Source: GCA-002726655 sp046582185
GTDB lineage: Bacteria > Pseudomonadota > Gammaproteobacteria > Pseudomonadales > Azotimanducaceae
DNA: 64,000 nt
Reading direction: 5' to 3'
Assembly: GCA_046582185.1 (NCBI GenBank)
Contig: JAYGEX010000039.1
Location: forward strand, 1 to 64,000
Part shown: in pieces, positions 47,324-56,330 of the stretch
Layout: each line of letters starts with the position of its first letter
Numbering within the stretch: the first letter of the stretch is position 1
Notes under the pieces: model-generated
Told to the model about the DNA's origin: nothing
What the model saw: only the letters and a program-made list of their open reading frames with translations
The model's database searches: none
Translations under genes and position numbers: made by a program

Positions 47324-47829
47324 TCTCCGCGCCCCGTTTTCTCATTTTCTGCTTCCATGAGTGTTGCCTCAAGAAGCGCAAGGGCACGCTCTGAAAACTG
47401 ATGCATATTTCTCTCTCTTTCATTGTGGCCGGTTTCAATTTTTTCGCTTCTCACAATTGGACCTGCGATGGCAATGACGCTCACACCGACCTCATCGCTA
47501 TATGGTGTTCCGGAGGGACCGGCAACGCCAAGCTCCGCTACTCCCCAGGTTGATCCCATGGTTTCCCTGATGGACTCTGCAAAAATTCTGGCAATCTCTT
47601 CTGTTAATGGTTTGACCCCTTTGAGTTTTTCCATGGGTAGATCCATAAATATTCTACGAGATTCCCGGGTGTAAATGACGGCGCCTCCCAGAAAGTAAGC
47701 CGATGCGCCCGGCACTGCCAATAGGCTTGCAGATATCAATCCACCGGTGGAGGATTCGGCAATAGCGACGGATTCATTTCTACTCTTAAGTAGAACTGCG
47801 GCGGGTGCTGCGAATGTTGTAAGGCTCAA
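47320..47829 (-). CDS. CinA C-terminal family protein (nicotinamide-nucleotide amidohydrolase-like)
   Basis: 169-aa stand-alone CinA C-terminal domain, like PncC, which deamidates NMN in pyridine-nucleotide recycling. Signatures: AESSTGGLISASLLAVPGAS near the start and GVAGPSGTP later. The start is put at TTG 47829, six bases after AGGGAG; another TTG at 47847 lacks such a site, and an ATG at about 47857 is out of frame. The gene overlaps the enoyl-CoA hydratase start by 4 bp (ATGA). Confidence 0.8.
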   Translation of the reverse strand: MSLTTFAAPAAVLLKSRNESVAIAESSTGGLISASLLAVPGASAYFLGGAVIYTRESRRIFMDLPMEKLKGVKPLTEEIARIFAESIRETMGSTWGVAELGVAGPSGTPYSDEVGVSVIAIAGPIVRSEKIETGHNERERNMHQFSERALALLEATLMEAENEKTGRGE

Positions 47830-47889
47830 AATATACTCCCTTGTCAATTTGAGCCATATTGTGTCAGAAACTGCAGCTTCGGGGTACGT

Positions 47890-48333
47890 TTACTCTGAAC
47901 TTGTCAGGAGCGCCATGGGCCCCTCAACGACCTTATTTCGCTCGGACCGGAGGGACACAATTTCCTTTAGTAGCCTTGCCGTGCTTTCTTGATAGCTCAC
48001 CCAGGTTTGTCTCTGGGTATCCTGGTCATCCATCGCCAGCAAATCTGCCTCTTGCTCTAATCGGAGGTCGCGAAACTGTATATTGACTTGGGAAATCTGT
48101 ATGTCAATGGTTTCCAGTCTGGCGAGTTGCCGTTCGATAGTTTGATGTGCGGTGGCTGCTTGCTCATCAGAATCATTGAAAGATTCAACCGTTTTGGGGC
48201 CTTGGATACAAGGTTGGAAGGCGAAGGTCGTTTGGCCGTTTTCGTCCACACACTTGAATACTGTCGATGCAAATGCATCGCTGGTGGCACTAAATGTAAT
48301 TAGAACCAGAAATAGGGTGACTATATTACTCAT
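47890..48333 (-). CDS. DUF4124 domain exported protein
   Basis: 147-aa protein with a signal peptide (about 1-22) and a short DUF4124 domain (VFKCVDENGQTTFAFQPC) followed by a charged, probably coiled-coil region (about 60-140). Likely periplasmic; function of the family is not established. Confidence 0.82.
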   Translation of the reverse strand: MSNIVTLFLVLITFSATSDAFASTVFKCVDENGQTTFAFQPCIQGPKTVESFNDSDEQAATAHQTIERQLARLETIDIQISQVNIQFRDLRLEQEADLLAMDDQDTQRQTWVSYQESTARLLKEIVSLRSERNKVVEGPMALLTSSE

Positions 48334-48432
48334 GGCACGAATTTAGCCAGTCGCTGGAGTAATAGCCCATTCCCATCTATTCGGGAGGTCGATAAGCGAT
48401 GATGAGAGGTAAGTTTTGCGTTGCTTAATGCC

Positions 48433-48957
48433 TTAACAAACTGTCTCAAGCGGAGGACTGCGCCTTTTTTTTGCTTGAGCACGACGCGTTGCCTCCGACA
48501 TCACACGCCAGTCACCTTCGGTATGAGTAACATTAAGTTGCATTTCACACATTTTCCAGCCGTCTGGTGTGCGAACATACTTGTCGTCATAGTATCCAAA
48601 CATGGTATAGCGTGAGGTGCTGCCATCTTCCTCTTGCAGCCAGTGCTCGGCGCGCATGTGCACTACGCCCCGGGCGCTGTCGCCGTCGACGGTGATCCTG
48701 TGGTTGGTAAAGAAATGCTGCGTCGTTATCAGTTCCGCAAATACTCTGGCTTGTGATCGGACGACTCGATCAGTATCCAGCATTCTCGGCGCTACCTTGT
48801 TCCAGGAGCTCAGATCGAATATTGCCTCGTCCGTAAACACATTACGCCAGAGATCCCAGTCTCTTGCATCAAGCCCTGCGGCATAACAACTCTTTACTTC
48901 GATGATCGCGAGCCGATCCATCCATTCTTCTGCTGTGACCGCTTTGTTCGTAGACAT
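48433..48957 (-). CDS. SnoaL/NTF2-like family protein
   Basis: 174-aa protein with a cone-shaped NTF2-like fold, typified by LAIIEVKSCYAAGLDARDWDLWRNVFTDEAIFD and the later HRITVDGDSARG and RYTMFGYYDDKYVRTPDGW segments. Members act as hydratases, isomerases or dehydratases of small ring compounds. It follows the CoA transferase gene on the same strand, with a miniature element between them. Confidence 0.83.
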   Translation of the reverse strand: MSTNKAVTAEEWMDRLAIIEVKSCYAAGLDARDWDLWRNVFTDEAIFDLSSWNKVAPRMLDTDRVVRSQARVFAELITTQHFFTNHRITVDGDSARGVVHMRAEHWLQEEDGSTSRYTMFGYYDDKYVRTPDGWKMCEMQLNVTHTEGDWRVMSEATRRAQAKKRRSPPLETVC

Positions 48958-48979
48958 AGTTGAATCCTTTAAACAGAAA

Positions 48980-49115
48980 CTAATTAGATCTTGTCTTTAA
49001 ATGAATACCGCCGGTATTACTTCCTTCGTAAGTGACGGCTTCGTAATTCCAATAAATTTTTGGTTCTGTATTTACTGATCAATTCATGTAATTTCTAGGC
49101 AGGAGCTAATTAGAT
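48980..49115. mobile_element. miniature mobile element copy B (MITE-like)
   Basis: A 116-bp core (48990-49105) is flanked by the identical 10-bp direct repeat CTAATTAGAT (48980-48989 and 49106-49115). Its ends are an imperfect inverted repeat (CTTGTC against GGCAGGAG). It is the same length as copy A, with which it shares about 60% identity by hand alignment, strongest at both ends and in TTACTTCC..GTAAGTGAC. The right repeat overlaps the stop codon of the CoA transferase gene. Confidence 0.6.
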
Positions 49116-50318
49116 GATGTTTTGCTTACTGAGCGCTTCAATTTCGGAGGTATCCAGTCCAAGACCTTCAAGAATAGATTGTGTGTGCTCACCTAACTTG
49201 GGCGATGGGCGTTTCGGACCGACGTCAGCGTTAGCAAAACGCATTGGAATACCCACCGTGGCATATTCGCCGATTTCTTCTGAGTGCAAGCTTGGAAACA
49301 TATTGATTGCCTGCGCCTGTTCGTCGTCAGGTACTTCGTGCAATTCCAATACAGGGCCCCAGACGAGGCCAGCGGCATCACAAATTTCTCCCCACTGGTC
49401 GCGGCTCTTGTGAGCTAGCGCTTCATCGACGCCAGCAGTCAGTTCTTGCATGTGGCGGTAGCGGCTCTTGCCATCTGAATATCGTTCGTCGCTCAGCCAA
49501 TGTTCCAGGCCGAGCGCCTTGCAGAATTTTGGCCATGCAGTAGGTTCCGGCATATTGAAGACAATCCATTTACCGTCGCCGCAGGGATATCGATTAGCCG
49601 TAGGAGTTAACATTTGGTGCCGCGCGCGTTTCCTTACCGGCGCTTTGTCCACGGCGGTAACGGCGTAGTCACTTGCCTGGGTCCATACAGCAGTCTCGTA
49701 CAATGAAGTTTCCACTGTCTGGCCTTCGCCCGTCCTCTCGGCTAGGCGTAGCGCGGCTAATATCGCGCCAACCAGAGCAAGACCCGTCACATGGTCGCCC
49801 TGGGCCGGCCGAGCCTGGGGAATCATTCCGTTGTCGCCTTCGCGCATGGCGTCATAGAGGCCCGATCGGCCGAAGAAGGCAGTGACATCGTAGCCAGGCC
49901 TGCTGCTATCCGGGCCAGTTGTACCGTACCCGGTCAATGTGGCGTGGACCAGCCTGGCATTGACCTTAAACAAGCTATCCGGATCCAGTTGATATTTCTC
50001 TTGGCGTTCCTGAAGTAGATTGCACATAAATATATCTGCAGTTATACAAAGCCGCTTAACCAATTCGATCCCCTCGGGTTTCGTTAAATCTATCTGAATC
50101 GATTCTTTCCCGCGATTGTCCACGTCAAACTGGAAATCAAATCCACCCAGGTCGCGATCAGTCTTTGGTGGCCTGCTCATATTGCGCATTGGATCGCCGC
50201 GCGGTGGCTCAACTTTAATCACCCTGGCGCCCAAATCGGCAAGGATTGCGCCAGCACTCGGTGCCGCCATCCAGTTGTCTATTTCAATTATTGTAATATC
50301 ATCAAGGGGCGCTGCCAC
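49110..50318 (-). CDS. CaiB/BaiF family III CoA transferase
   Basis: 402-aa enzyme transferring CoA between carboxylic acids. The N-terminus (ITIIEIDNWMAAPSAGAILADLGARVIKVEPP) is the family signature and the probable catalytic Asp is in RPGYDV (about 144). The GTG start at 50318 has GGAG upstream. The end of the gene lies in the right direct repeat of miniature element B. Substrate unknown. Confidence 0.9.
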   Translation of the reverse strand: MAAPLDDITIIEIDNWMAAPSAGAILADLGARVIKVEPPRGDPMRNMSRPPKTDRDLGGFDFQFDVDNRGKESIQIDLTKPEGIELVKRLCITADIFMCNLLQERQEKYQLDPDSLFKVNARLVHATLTGYGTTGPDSSRPGYDVTAFFGRSGLYDAMREGDNGMIPQARPAQGDHVTGLALVGAILAALRLAERTGEGQTVETSLYETAVWTQASDYAVTAVDKAPVRKRARHQMLTPTANRYPCGDGKWIVFNMPEPTAWPKFCKALGLEHWLSDERYSDGKSRYRHMQELTAGVDEALAHKSRDQWGEICDAAGLVWGPVLELHEVPDDEQAQAINMFPSLHSEEIGEYATVGIPMRFANADVGPKRPSPKLGEHTQSILEGLGLDTSEIEALSKQNII

Positions 50319-50401
50319 ACATACTCCAATGTTGTAGTAGTTTTAGGTATGCACGGATAATAGGTGAAGTACCGCCCAGAAGAAACTCGACGTGGGAAAG
50401 G

Positions 50402-51001
50402 ATGATGACAAGTTTTACGATTAGGGCCTTTGAAAGCGATGATATGCCGAGGCTATACCACATTTGTCTGTTAACCGGCCAAGATGGTGGTGATGCAAGT
50501 GGAACAGTTGATGAGCTCATTCTTGGTTCAATCTATGCAGCGCCCTATGCGACCTTCGAACCGAAGCTGTGCTTCGTTCTGGTCGCTGATGGGCTGGTGA
50601 TTGGTTATATCCTTGGTACCAGGGATTCCGGCAATTATGCAAATAGCTGCGAGCAATCATGGTGGCCTGAATTAAGAACCAGGTATCCACTATTGGAAAA
50701 TGGTGACATGAGCCGTCAGGCATTATTAACCCGCGCTATCCATAGCGGCTATCAGCCGCCGGCTTGCTATGAAGAATATCCCGCTCATTTACATATTGAT
50801 ATACTACCTGACGGGCAAGATATGGGGTTTGGCAGGCAGATGATTGACCGCTTCTGCGACGAATTGAGATCCTTAAAAGTATCAGGAGTACACTTTGGCG
50901 TCAGCGGAGTAAACCATCGGGCAAAGGGATTTTACGAGCATTTAGGCTTTCACATTATCGAGACAAGTAAAAGAAGCTGTCTATTTGCAATGCACCTTTA
51001 G
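50402..51001 (+). CDS. GNAT family N-acetyltransferase
   Basis: 199-aa acyl-CoA-dependent acetyltransferase. The N-terminal IRAFESDDMPRLYHICLLTG and the acetyl-CoA region (DMGFGRQMIDRFCDELRS, then NHRAKGFYEHLGFH) are typical. The insert around 90-120 and overall arrangement resemble the GNAT domain family related to the C-terminal part of O-GlcNAcase. Divergent from the CoA transferase. Two adjacent ATGs (50402, 50405) are possible starts. Confidence 0.83.
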   Translation: MMTSFTIRAFESDDMPRLYHICLLTGQDGGDASGTVDELILGSIYAAPYATFEPKLCFVLVADGLVIGYILGTRDSGNYANSCEQSWWPELRTRYPLLENGDMSRQALLTRAIHSGYQPPACYEEYPAHLHIDILPDGQDMGFGRQMIDRFCDELRSLKVSGVHFGVSGVNHRAKGFYEHLGFHIIETSKRSCLFAMHL

Positions 51002-51070
51002 GATATTGTTTGGGATTTTGTTAAAAGACTTAAACAGCGCGTGTTGATGCAGCTTCACATTGAAGCGCCG

Positions 51071-51958
51071 TTATACCAGCTTCTGGCTGCGTAGATATTG
51101 AAACAGTTGACGATCATGGCGACTGGTCGCCGAAAGACGACCTTCCCGGACCCATGGTCGCCATCTTGGATCACAGGTACCTGAGACAGCGTCGCCCATC
51201 ACGGTGACGCGGCGTATCACTCGCTCGCCTTCAAAATCGTTGAGAACAAAATGTTGCGTACAACGATTGTCCCACATGGCGATAGTTCCTTCCGTCCAGC
51301 GATAGCGGACGGTGAAACGGGGATTAGTCACCCAACGAGTCAGATGGTTCAGTAGTGCATCACTTTCCAATGCGCTTAGCTCCACCAGTCTTCTCGTGAA
51401 ATGCTCATTGACATAGAGTGATTTTTTGCCGGTCTCTGGATGTACTCGAACCACCGGATGGACCGCCATTTTTTCCGGACGATTGTGGGGCAGGGCGTCA
51501 TGCAGGGCGGTAAGTCCTTCGCACATTTCTTTCATGGGGTCGGACAATTCATCATATGCTGCTTCGAGGCTGCTCCACATGGTATCGCCGCCTGTTTCCG
51601 GGCAGGTCACCATCAGTAGAATTGACATGAGTGCAGGTCGCTCCTGGAAAGTGATATCGGAGTGCCATTCATCGGCAACACCGCCGTTGGTTGCTTTGAG
51701 TTGGAATATCTCTGGTGGCAATGTTGAATCAGCAGCCAGGTTGGGATGACCTTCAAGTGGTCCAAAATTTTTGCCAAGTGCAACATGTTGATCGTTGCTC
51801 AAGTCTTGACCGGGAAAGAAGATGACCTTGTGCTCAATGAGAAGACTCTTAATCGCCGTAATGTCTTCGTCGCTAAACGAAGACAGTGACACGCCCGTAA
51901 TTTCAGCTCCAAGAGAGCCAGATAGTTTGTTGACCTGCCAGGGCTCCGGGTAATTCAT
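51071..51958 (-). CDS. TauD/TfdA family 2-oxoglutarate-dependent dioxygenase
   Basis: 295-aa Fe(II)/2-oxoglutarate dioxygenase. The metal motif is WHSDITF (about 97-103), the distal His is in TQHFVLNDFEG and the 2-oxoglutarate Arg in RVIRRV. Similar in type to the copy at 24195 but clearly a different member. Divergent from the alcohol dehydrogenase gene. Confidence 0.9.
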   Translation of the reverse strand: MNYPEPWQVNKLSGSLGAEITGVSLSSFSDEDITAIKSLLIEHKVIFFPGQDLSNDQHVALGKNFGPLEGHPNLAADSTLPPEIFQLKATNGGVADEWHSDITFQERPALMSILLMVTCPETGGDTMWSSLEAAYDELSDPMKEMCEGLTALHDALPHNRPEKMAVHPVVRVHPETGKKSLYVNEHFTRRLVELSALESDALLNHLTRWVTNPRFTVRYRWTEGTIAMWDNRCTQHFVLNDFEGERVIRRVTVMGDAVSGTCDPRWRPWVREGRLSATSRHDRQLFQYLRSQKLV

Positions 51959-52105
51959 TTAGTCTTCCATTCATTGAGATCAATTGTTAAAAGAGGATAA
52001 ACCACTCGTGGAATAATGCAATCGGGGGCTGTCGCTACCGGGGCGGATATTGTGCGAAAATTGACAAATAAATTAATTCACGGTTGCGTGAAAGGTGCAG
52101 CGCCT

Positions 52106-53074
52106 ATGAAAGATCAGCTCATGAAAGGGCTTTGGCTTGATGATGGTCAGTTTTCCTATCGTGAAGATTTAGTACGTCCCAAAGCGTCGACAGGCGAATT
52201 GCTGCTAAAGACGCTGTGCACGGGCATTTGTGGTACCGACCTGGAATTGCAGAGGGGCTACTATGGCTATACTGGAATAGCTGGCCATGAATTTGTCGGC
52301 GAAGTTGTGAGTCAGGGAAATCTATCCGGGAAACGGGTTGTCACGGATATTAATATTGGCTGTGGGCATTGTTCTTACTGTGACCAGGGTCTGGAGAATC
52401 ACTGTAGTGCCAGGTCGGTAATCGGCATCAAGAATCAGGCGGGCGCGTTTGCGGAATATCTGGTTGTTCCGGAAGCCAATATCTATCTGGTACCCGACTC
52501 GCTTTCCAATCACCAGGCAGTTCTTATTGAGCCTTTAGCGGCAGCTCTTGAAGTTCTGGAACAGGTTGATGTTGCCGGTATTGATCGTGCCCTGGTCATC
52601 GGCGCCGGTAGGCTTGGCTTGCTCTGCGCTGAAGTGCTTGCCGCATCAGGTTTGGAAGTAAGCGTACTGGTGAGGAGCAAAGCCCGCCTGCAACATTTCC
52701 GCAATGACACGATTACAACCTTGGACCAGAATGATTTTGATGAATTACCGGGTAAAAGCTTCCCCTTAATTGTTGAAAGTAGTGGTAGCCCGGCTGGCTT
52801 TGCGTCGGCTTTGGCTAAAATTGCGCCCCGAGGAACTGTCGTGATGAAGAGCACCTACTATGGGAAGTTAGAGCTGGATGCCAGCCAGGTTGTCGTCAAT
52901 GAAGTGACCTTGTTGGGCTCAAGATGCGGGCCCTTTGATACAGCGCTGGACTGGATGTCGCAACACGCTTTAAGTCATCTGGCTTTTTCGAGTCATCCAT
53001 TCAGCCAGGTTGATCGGGCATTTTCAGATGCCACGAACCCATCAATTTATAAAGTGGTTTTTGAGCCCGGTTGA
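52106..53074 (+). CDS. zinc-type alcohol dehydrogenase (MDR superfamily)
   Basis: 322-aa medium-chain dehydrogenase. Catalytic-zinc ligands: Cys in CTGICGTDLE and GHEFVG; structural-zinc cysteines: GCGHCSYCDQGLENHC; Rossmann motif VIGAGRLGLL. The start at 52106 begins at the conserved catalytic domain; an ATG at 52016 would add 30 residues and cannot be excluded. Alcohol or polyol substrate unknown. Confidence 0.85.
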   Translation: MKDQLMKGLWLDDGQFSYREDLVRPKASTGELLLKTLCTGICGTDLELQRGYYGYTGIAGHEFVGEVVSQGNLSGKRVVTDINIGCGHCSYCDQGLENHCSARSVIGIKNQAGAFAEYLVVPEANIYLVPDSLSNHQAVLIEPLAAALEVLEQVDVAGIDRALVIGAGRLGLLCAEVLAASGLEVSVLVRSKARLQHFRNDTITTLDQNDFDELPGKSFPLIVESSGSPAGFASALAKIAPRGTVVMKSTYYGKLELDASQVVVNEVTLLGSRCGPFDTALDWMSQHALSHLAFSSHPFSQVDRAFSDATNPSIYKVVFEPG

Positions 53075-53124
53075 AGCGCCAGGCCGGATAATTCACCAGG
53101 GGATCGACTTCTAATCGTGTTTGG

Positions 53125-54633
53125 TTACGGTGAGAAATTCGGGTCGAGGTCGTAAGCGAGTATGGTCTGCAATGGTTCATTTCCTCCGATCGAATCAATC
53201 AAATAAATACGGTGGAGTTCATTGCCACTAATGCTCATGAGTCCGGCATCCAAGGCAATATCTCTGGTACGGGTAAAGGTGAAGACAACATTATACGTTC
53301 CTTCCTGTAGACGTATATTGCGACTTGAGTTGTTTTCGACTTCGCTAAAGAATGGGCGAACATTTTCAACCGTCTGGCCGGGTAACAGGAAATACATATC
53401 CACGGCGCCGACAATAGCTGCGGCATGGGTGAATGTTACGGCCGCTCTGCTGCTGATTCGGCGCAGGTCATCACTTGAGATCGCCAAGGTATTTGTGGTG
53501 GCGAGACCTGTGGTAAATATTGTGTGATATTCACCGATTGCTGCGAAAAATCCTGCTTCAGCGATAATGTCGTCTGCATCATTCGCTGTTGTCACCTTCA
53601 CTGCGTATTCGCCAGGTGGAAGTTGGATATAGTTCTGAATATCACCGAAGTTAATGTCTTCTGCGATTAGAGTATCGGCGACAAGCGTGCCCTCCACGAG
53701 TGTATCGCCTATATAGAAGTCTACTGTTGACTGGTCGGAGATCATATTTGCAAAGCTGACGGCAGAAATAAGGTCCTCATCAGGGAAGATTGTTGCACCG
53801 TACGATATCATTCGTGCTATTTCATCACCCGGTCCAAAATAGTCGGTCAAAATAAATATTGAGCGAGTAAATTCTGATACTGAAAATATACCTGAGTCCC
53901 AGAATGGAAGGTCATCGGCAGGGTCAGTAAGACGTGCTCGAAGGGAAACGGATGCCTCGAGTATGAGTGATTCTGATACAGTATTAGTATCGATGCGCAG
54001 GAGTGGTCCACTTAATGGTTCATCATCAGCATCCAGATGAAAATCAACTGTGGCTGGTGCCGACGGTGAGGCGTGTACGACTCGCAATTTCGGTGCCTCT
54101 GTTTCGACGAAATCTTCGGGTACCGTTTCATCGATCATCAGAAATTGGGGGCTGTCCATCGTACCTGAAACGATGACAGTCAAAAAGTGGTCGACGCCTA
54201 TCTCGATTTCCTCGCTAATCAGGTCTAGTAGTTCATTATTTTCAACGGTGGATACCAGCAATTTCCGCCTCACTTCAGGCAGGACCCTGACAAAGCCGAT
54301 GCTTTCGTTGAAATTTATAATTCCGATTCGCTGGAGCTCATAGTCAATGATGAATCTGGGTGAATCCGGGATTGCGTTAATCACCCTTAAATTTCCATTA
54401 GGCGCTGGTTGAGGCGTGAACCCGTCTTCACTACCACAGCTGGAGAGCAGGGCCAGGGAAAAACAAATTAGGAATAGGGAACGGAATGAAGATAGTGGCT
54501 TGATGAAGAGATTGATAACGACTAATACCTGAAAAATTTCACGCAACAATAATTGAAAATGACCATTTTTTCCACTCCGAAGTTTTCCTGGAGGCGGTAA
54601 TTTGTGGTCTCCGGTGCAATGGGAAGGTTTCAA
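53125..54633 (-). CDS. DUF4397 domain lipoprotein
   Basis: About 440-500 aa. A lipobox (LALLSSC, Cys at residue 66 of the longest frame) follows a hydrophobic segment, so the mature form is an anchored outer-membrane or periplasmic lipoprotein. Two or more DUF4397 beta-domains follow (LRVINAIPDSPRFIIDYEL; LRVVHASPSAPATVDFHLD). The listed TTG start at 54633, three bases from the rlmB stop, gives an implausible hydrophilic leader; a TTG near residue 29 would give a normal signal sequence, but no convincing ribosome-binding site is seen. Confidence 0.78.
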   Translation of the reverse strand: MKPSHCTGDHKLPPPGKLRSGKNGHFQLLLREIFQVLVVINLFIKPLSSFRSLFLICFSLALLSSCGSEDGFTPQPAPNGNLRVINAIPDSPRFIIDYELQRIGIINFNESIGFVRVLPEVRRKLLVSTVENNELLDLISEEIEIGVDHFLTVIVSGTMDSPQFLMIDETVPEDFVETEAPKLRVVHASPSAPATVDFHLDADDEPLSGPLLRIDTNTVSESLILEASVSLRARLTDPADDLPFWDSGIFSVSEFTRSIFILTDYFGPGDEIARMISYGATIFPDEDLISAVSFANMISDQSTVDFYIGDTLVEGTLVADTLIAEDINFGDIQNYIQLPPGEYAVKVTTANDADDIIAEAGFFAAIGEYHTIFTTGLATTNTLAISSDDLRRISSRAAVTFTHAAAIVGAVDMYFLLPGQTVENVRPFFSEVENNSSRNIRLQEGTYNVVFTFTRTRDIALDAGLMSISGNELHRIYLIDSIGGNEPLQTILAYDLDPNFSP

Positions 54634-54636
54634 CGA

Positions 54637-55431
54637 CTAGATAACGCCACGGAATGCCACAAGTGTTGCTGCAGCACTGACATTGAGAGATTCCACCTGG
54701 TTTTCCAACGGGATACTGACCAGGTAGTCACATGCTCTTAGTACTTCAGACGACAGGCCTTCCGATTCGTTCCCCAGAACCCATACTCGAGGTGATTTGG
54801 AGGTAAGAGATGAAAGGGCGGTATCTCCCTTTGTGTCCAGGCCGACAATTTTGAATTTTCGACTAGCCAGTTCCTCAATTGCCGAGAGGCTGTCGTGGCA
54901 GTGGTAGATGTTAGCCTTGAGCAGATTACCGGCACTTGCCTTGAAGACCAGCGGATCAATCTTAGCGCTACCCAAACGAGGAATTATCATGCCGTGTAAG
55001 GGCGAAGCGGCGACCGAGCGGATGATCATGCCGATGTTCTGGGGATTAGTAACTCGATCAAGGAGGATAAGTTCCGCGCCGGCTTTGATGGCTTTTTCTG
55101 GCAACTCCTTAAGAGATTGATAACCAGGTGCAACCAGGTCAATGGCGACACCTTGATCCTGACGTGAGTTCTTCGAGATTCTCGATAATTCCTGGCGTGT
55201 ATGAAAGCAAAGTTCGATATTCCTGGATTTCGCCAGCTGTTTGATCCTGGCGACGGCGCCATCATCCTTATTAGTACTTGCCAGATGAACCTTGTGGACC
55301 TCCACGTCATCTTGTTGCAGCAGTTCCAATACAGGATTACGACCATAGAGTGTAATCATGTTGTCGTATCTGTGCTTTTTTGCCAGATAACCACTCTTGT
55401 TCTGAACCGGGGTCTTTGATGTATGTGTCAT
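54637..55431 (-). CDS. rlmB: 23S rRNA 2'-O-ribose methyltransferase, RlmB/TrmH family
   Basis: 264-aa SPOUT-class RNA methyltransferase. The three SPOUT motifs are visible: DRVTNPQNIGMIIRSV, VLGNESEGLS and IPLENQVESLNVSAAATL. An N-terminal RNA-binding domain (MITLYGRNPVLELLQ) follows a 24-residue basic extension. RlmB is the best fit (2'-O-methyl-G in 23S rRNA), but other TrmH paralogues cannot be excluded. Confidence 0.85.
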   Translation of the reverse strand: MTHTSKTPVQNKSGYLAKKHRYDNMITLYGRNPVLELLQQDDVEVHKVHLASTNKDDGAVARIKQLAKSRNIELCFHTRQELSRISKNSRQDQGVAIDLVAPGYQSLKELPEKAIKAGAELILLDRVTNPQNIGMIIRSVAASPLHGMIIPRLGSAKIDPLVFKASAGNLLKANIYHCHDSLSAIEELASRKFKIVGLDTKGDTALSSLTSKSPRVWVLGNESEGLSSEVLRACDYLVSIPLENQVESLNVSAAATLVAFRGVI

Positions 55432-55628
55432 CGGCGTATTCTAGGGCATTTCCGTCAATAATTGTTGTCCTTTGCTGTGTCATTTATAGTTTGATTTCGC
55501 TTATATAAATAGTGCTAAGATGGCAAAAACATCTCTAAAGCCCAACTATTCAGATAGCCGCGATAGCCTGTCTCTTCCTGTTCAGTATCAGTGTTTCTGC
55601 ATCGGAGCCACCTTCTTCATCTGATCCA

Positions 55629-56315
55629 TTGCGAATTGGTATGTTCACTGAATTTGAACCGATGGTGTTTAAGGTTAGTGGTGAGATCCAGGGCATTGAA
55701 GTCGATCTTGCTCGTCTGGTGATGGCGGAGTTAGGTCGAACCTTCGAGGTCAAGACATATAGATTTGCTGAACTTATTCCTGCGCTGGAAGCCAACAAAA
55801 TTGATGTGGTGATGTCTGCCTTTTCTGTCACCGAAGACAGGCTTAAACGTGTTGATTTCACCATGCCTTATATGGAAATAGGTCAGATGGCGATTGTGCG
55901 CCTGGCCGATGCCAGCAAGTATGGGCAAGCCCAGGGTCTCTTTTCCAAAGGTCTGCGAATTGGCGTACATCAGGGCACTACTGGAGAAATTTTGGTTCGT
56001 AAATCCTTTACGGACGCAACTGTGGTTGTTTATGGCGGCGTTGAATCAGCGCTCGAAGCCTTGCGGGAAGAGAAGATTGATGTATTTGTCCACGATTCCA
56101 CAACTAGCTGGCAGCTAAGTCGGTCATTTATTAACGATAATCTTTTGAGCTTGAATAGATTCCTCAGCCGCGAAGATATTGCGTGGGCGGTGAGAAAGGA
56201 AGATCAGAATTTGCTGTCAGCCCTGAACCTCGCCCTGGAGAAGTTAAAATCCGAGGGCAAGGTGAATGAGGTTATTCGCTATTGGTTGCCAGTTGTGCCG
56301 ATGACAGCCCAATAG
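55629..56315 (+). CDS. amino-acid-type periplasmic substrate-binding protein (SBP_bac_3), 5' end probably frameshifted
   Basis: At least 228 aa of a family-3 solute-binding protein (LRIGMFTEFEPMVFKVSGEIQGIEVDLA, DVVMSAFSVTEDR, GVHQGTTGE). The in-frame region upstream encodes a good signal peptide core (IAAIACLFLFSISVSASE) but has no ATG, GTG or TTG before a stop codon. An ATG at 55520 begins MAKTSLKP in another frame; removing one C from CCC at 55541-55543 joins it to the signal peptide. So this is either a frameshifted gene or a one-base assembly error. No permease or ATPase genes are adjacent. Confidence 0.75.
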   Translation: MRIGMFTEFEPMVFKVSGEIQGIEVDLARLVMAELGRTFEVKTYRFAELIPALEANKIDVVMSAFSVTEDRLKRVDFTMPYMEIGQMAIVRLADASKYGQAQGLFSKGLRIGVHQGTTGEILVRKSFTDATVVVYGGVESALEALREEKIDVFVHDSTTSWQLSRSFINDNLLSLNRFLSREDIAWAVRKEDQNLLSALNLALEKLKSEGKVNEVIRYWLPVVPMTAQ

Positions 56316-56330
56316 GCTTTAAGCTAAAGC

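Noticed and set aside
52016..52105. N-terminal extension of the alcohol dehydrogenase as a separate domain
   Set aside because: The 30 extra residues show no motif or signal sequence; the catalytic domain starts at MKDQLMKGLWL. The longer start remains possible but is not supported.
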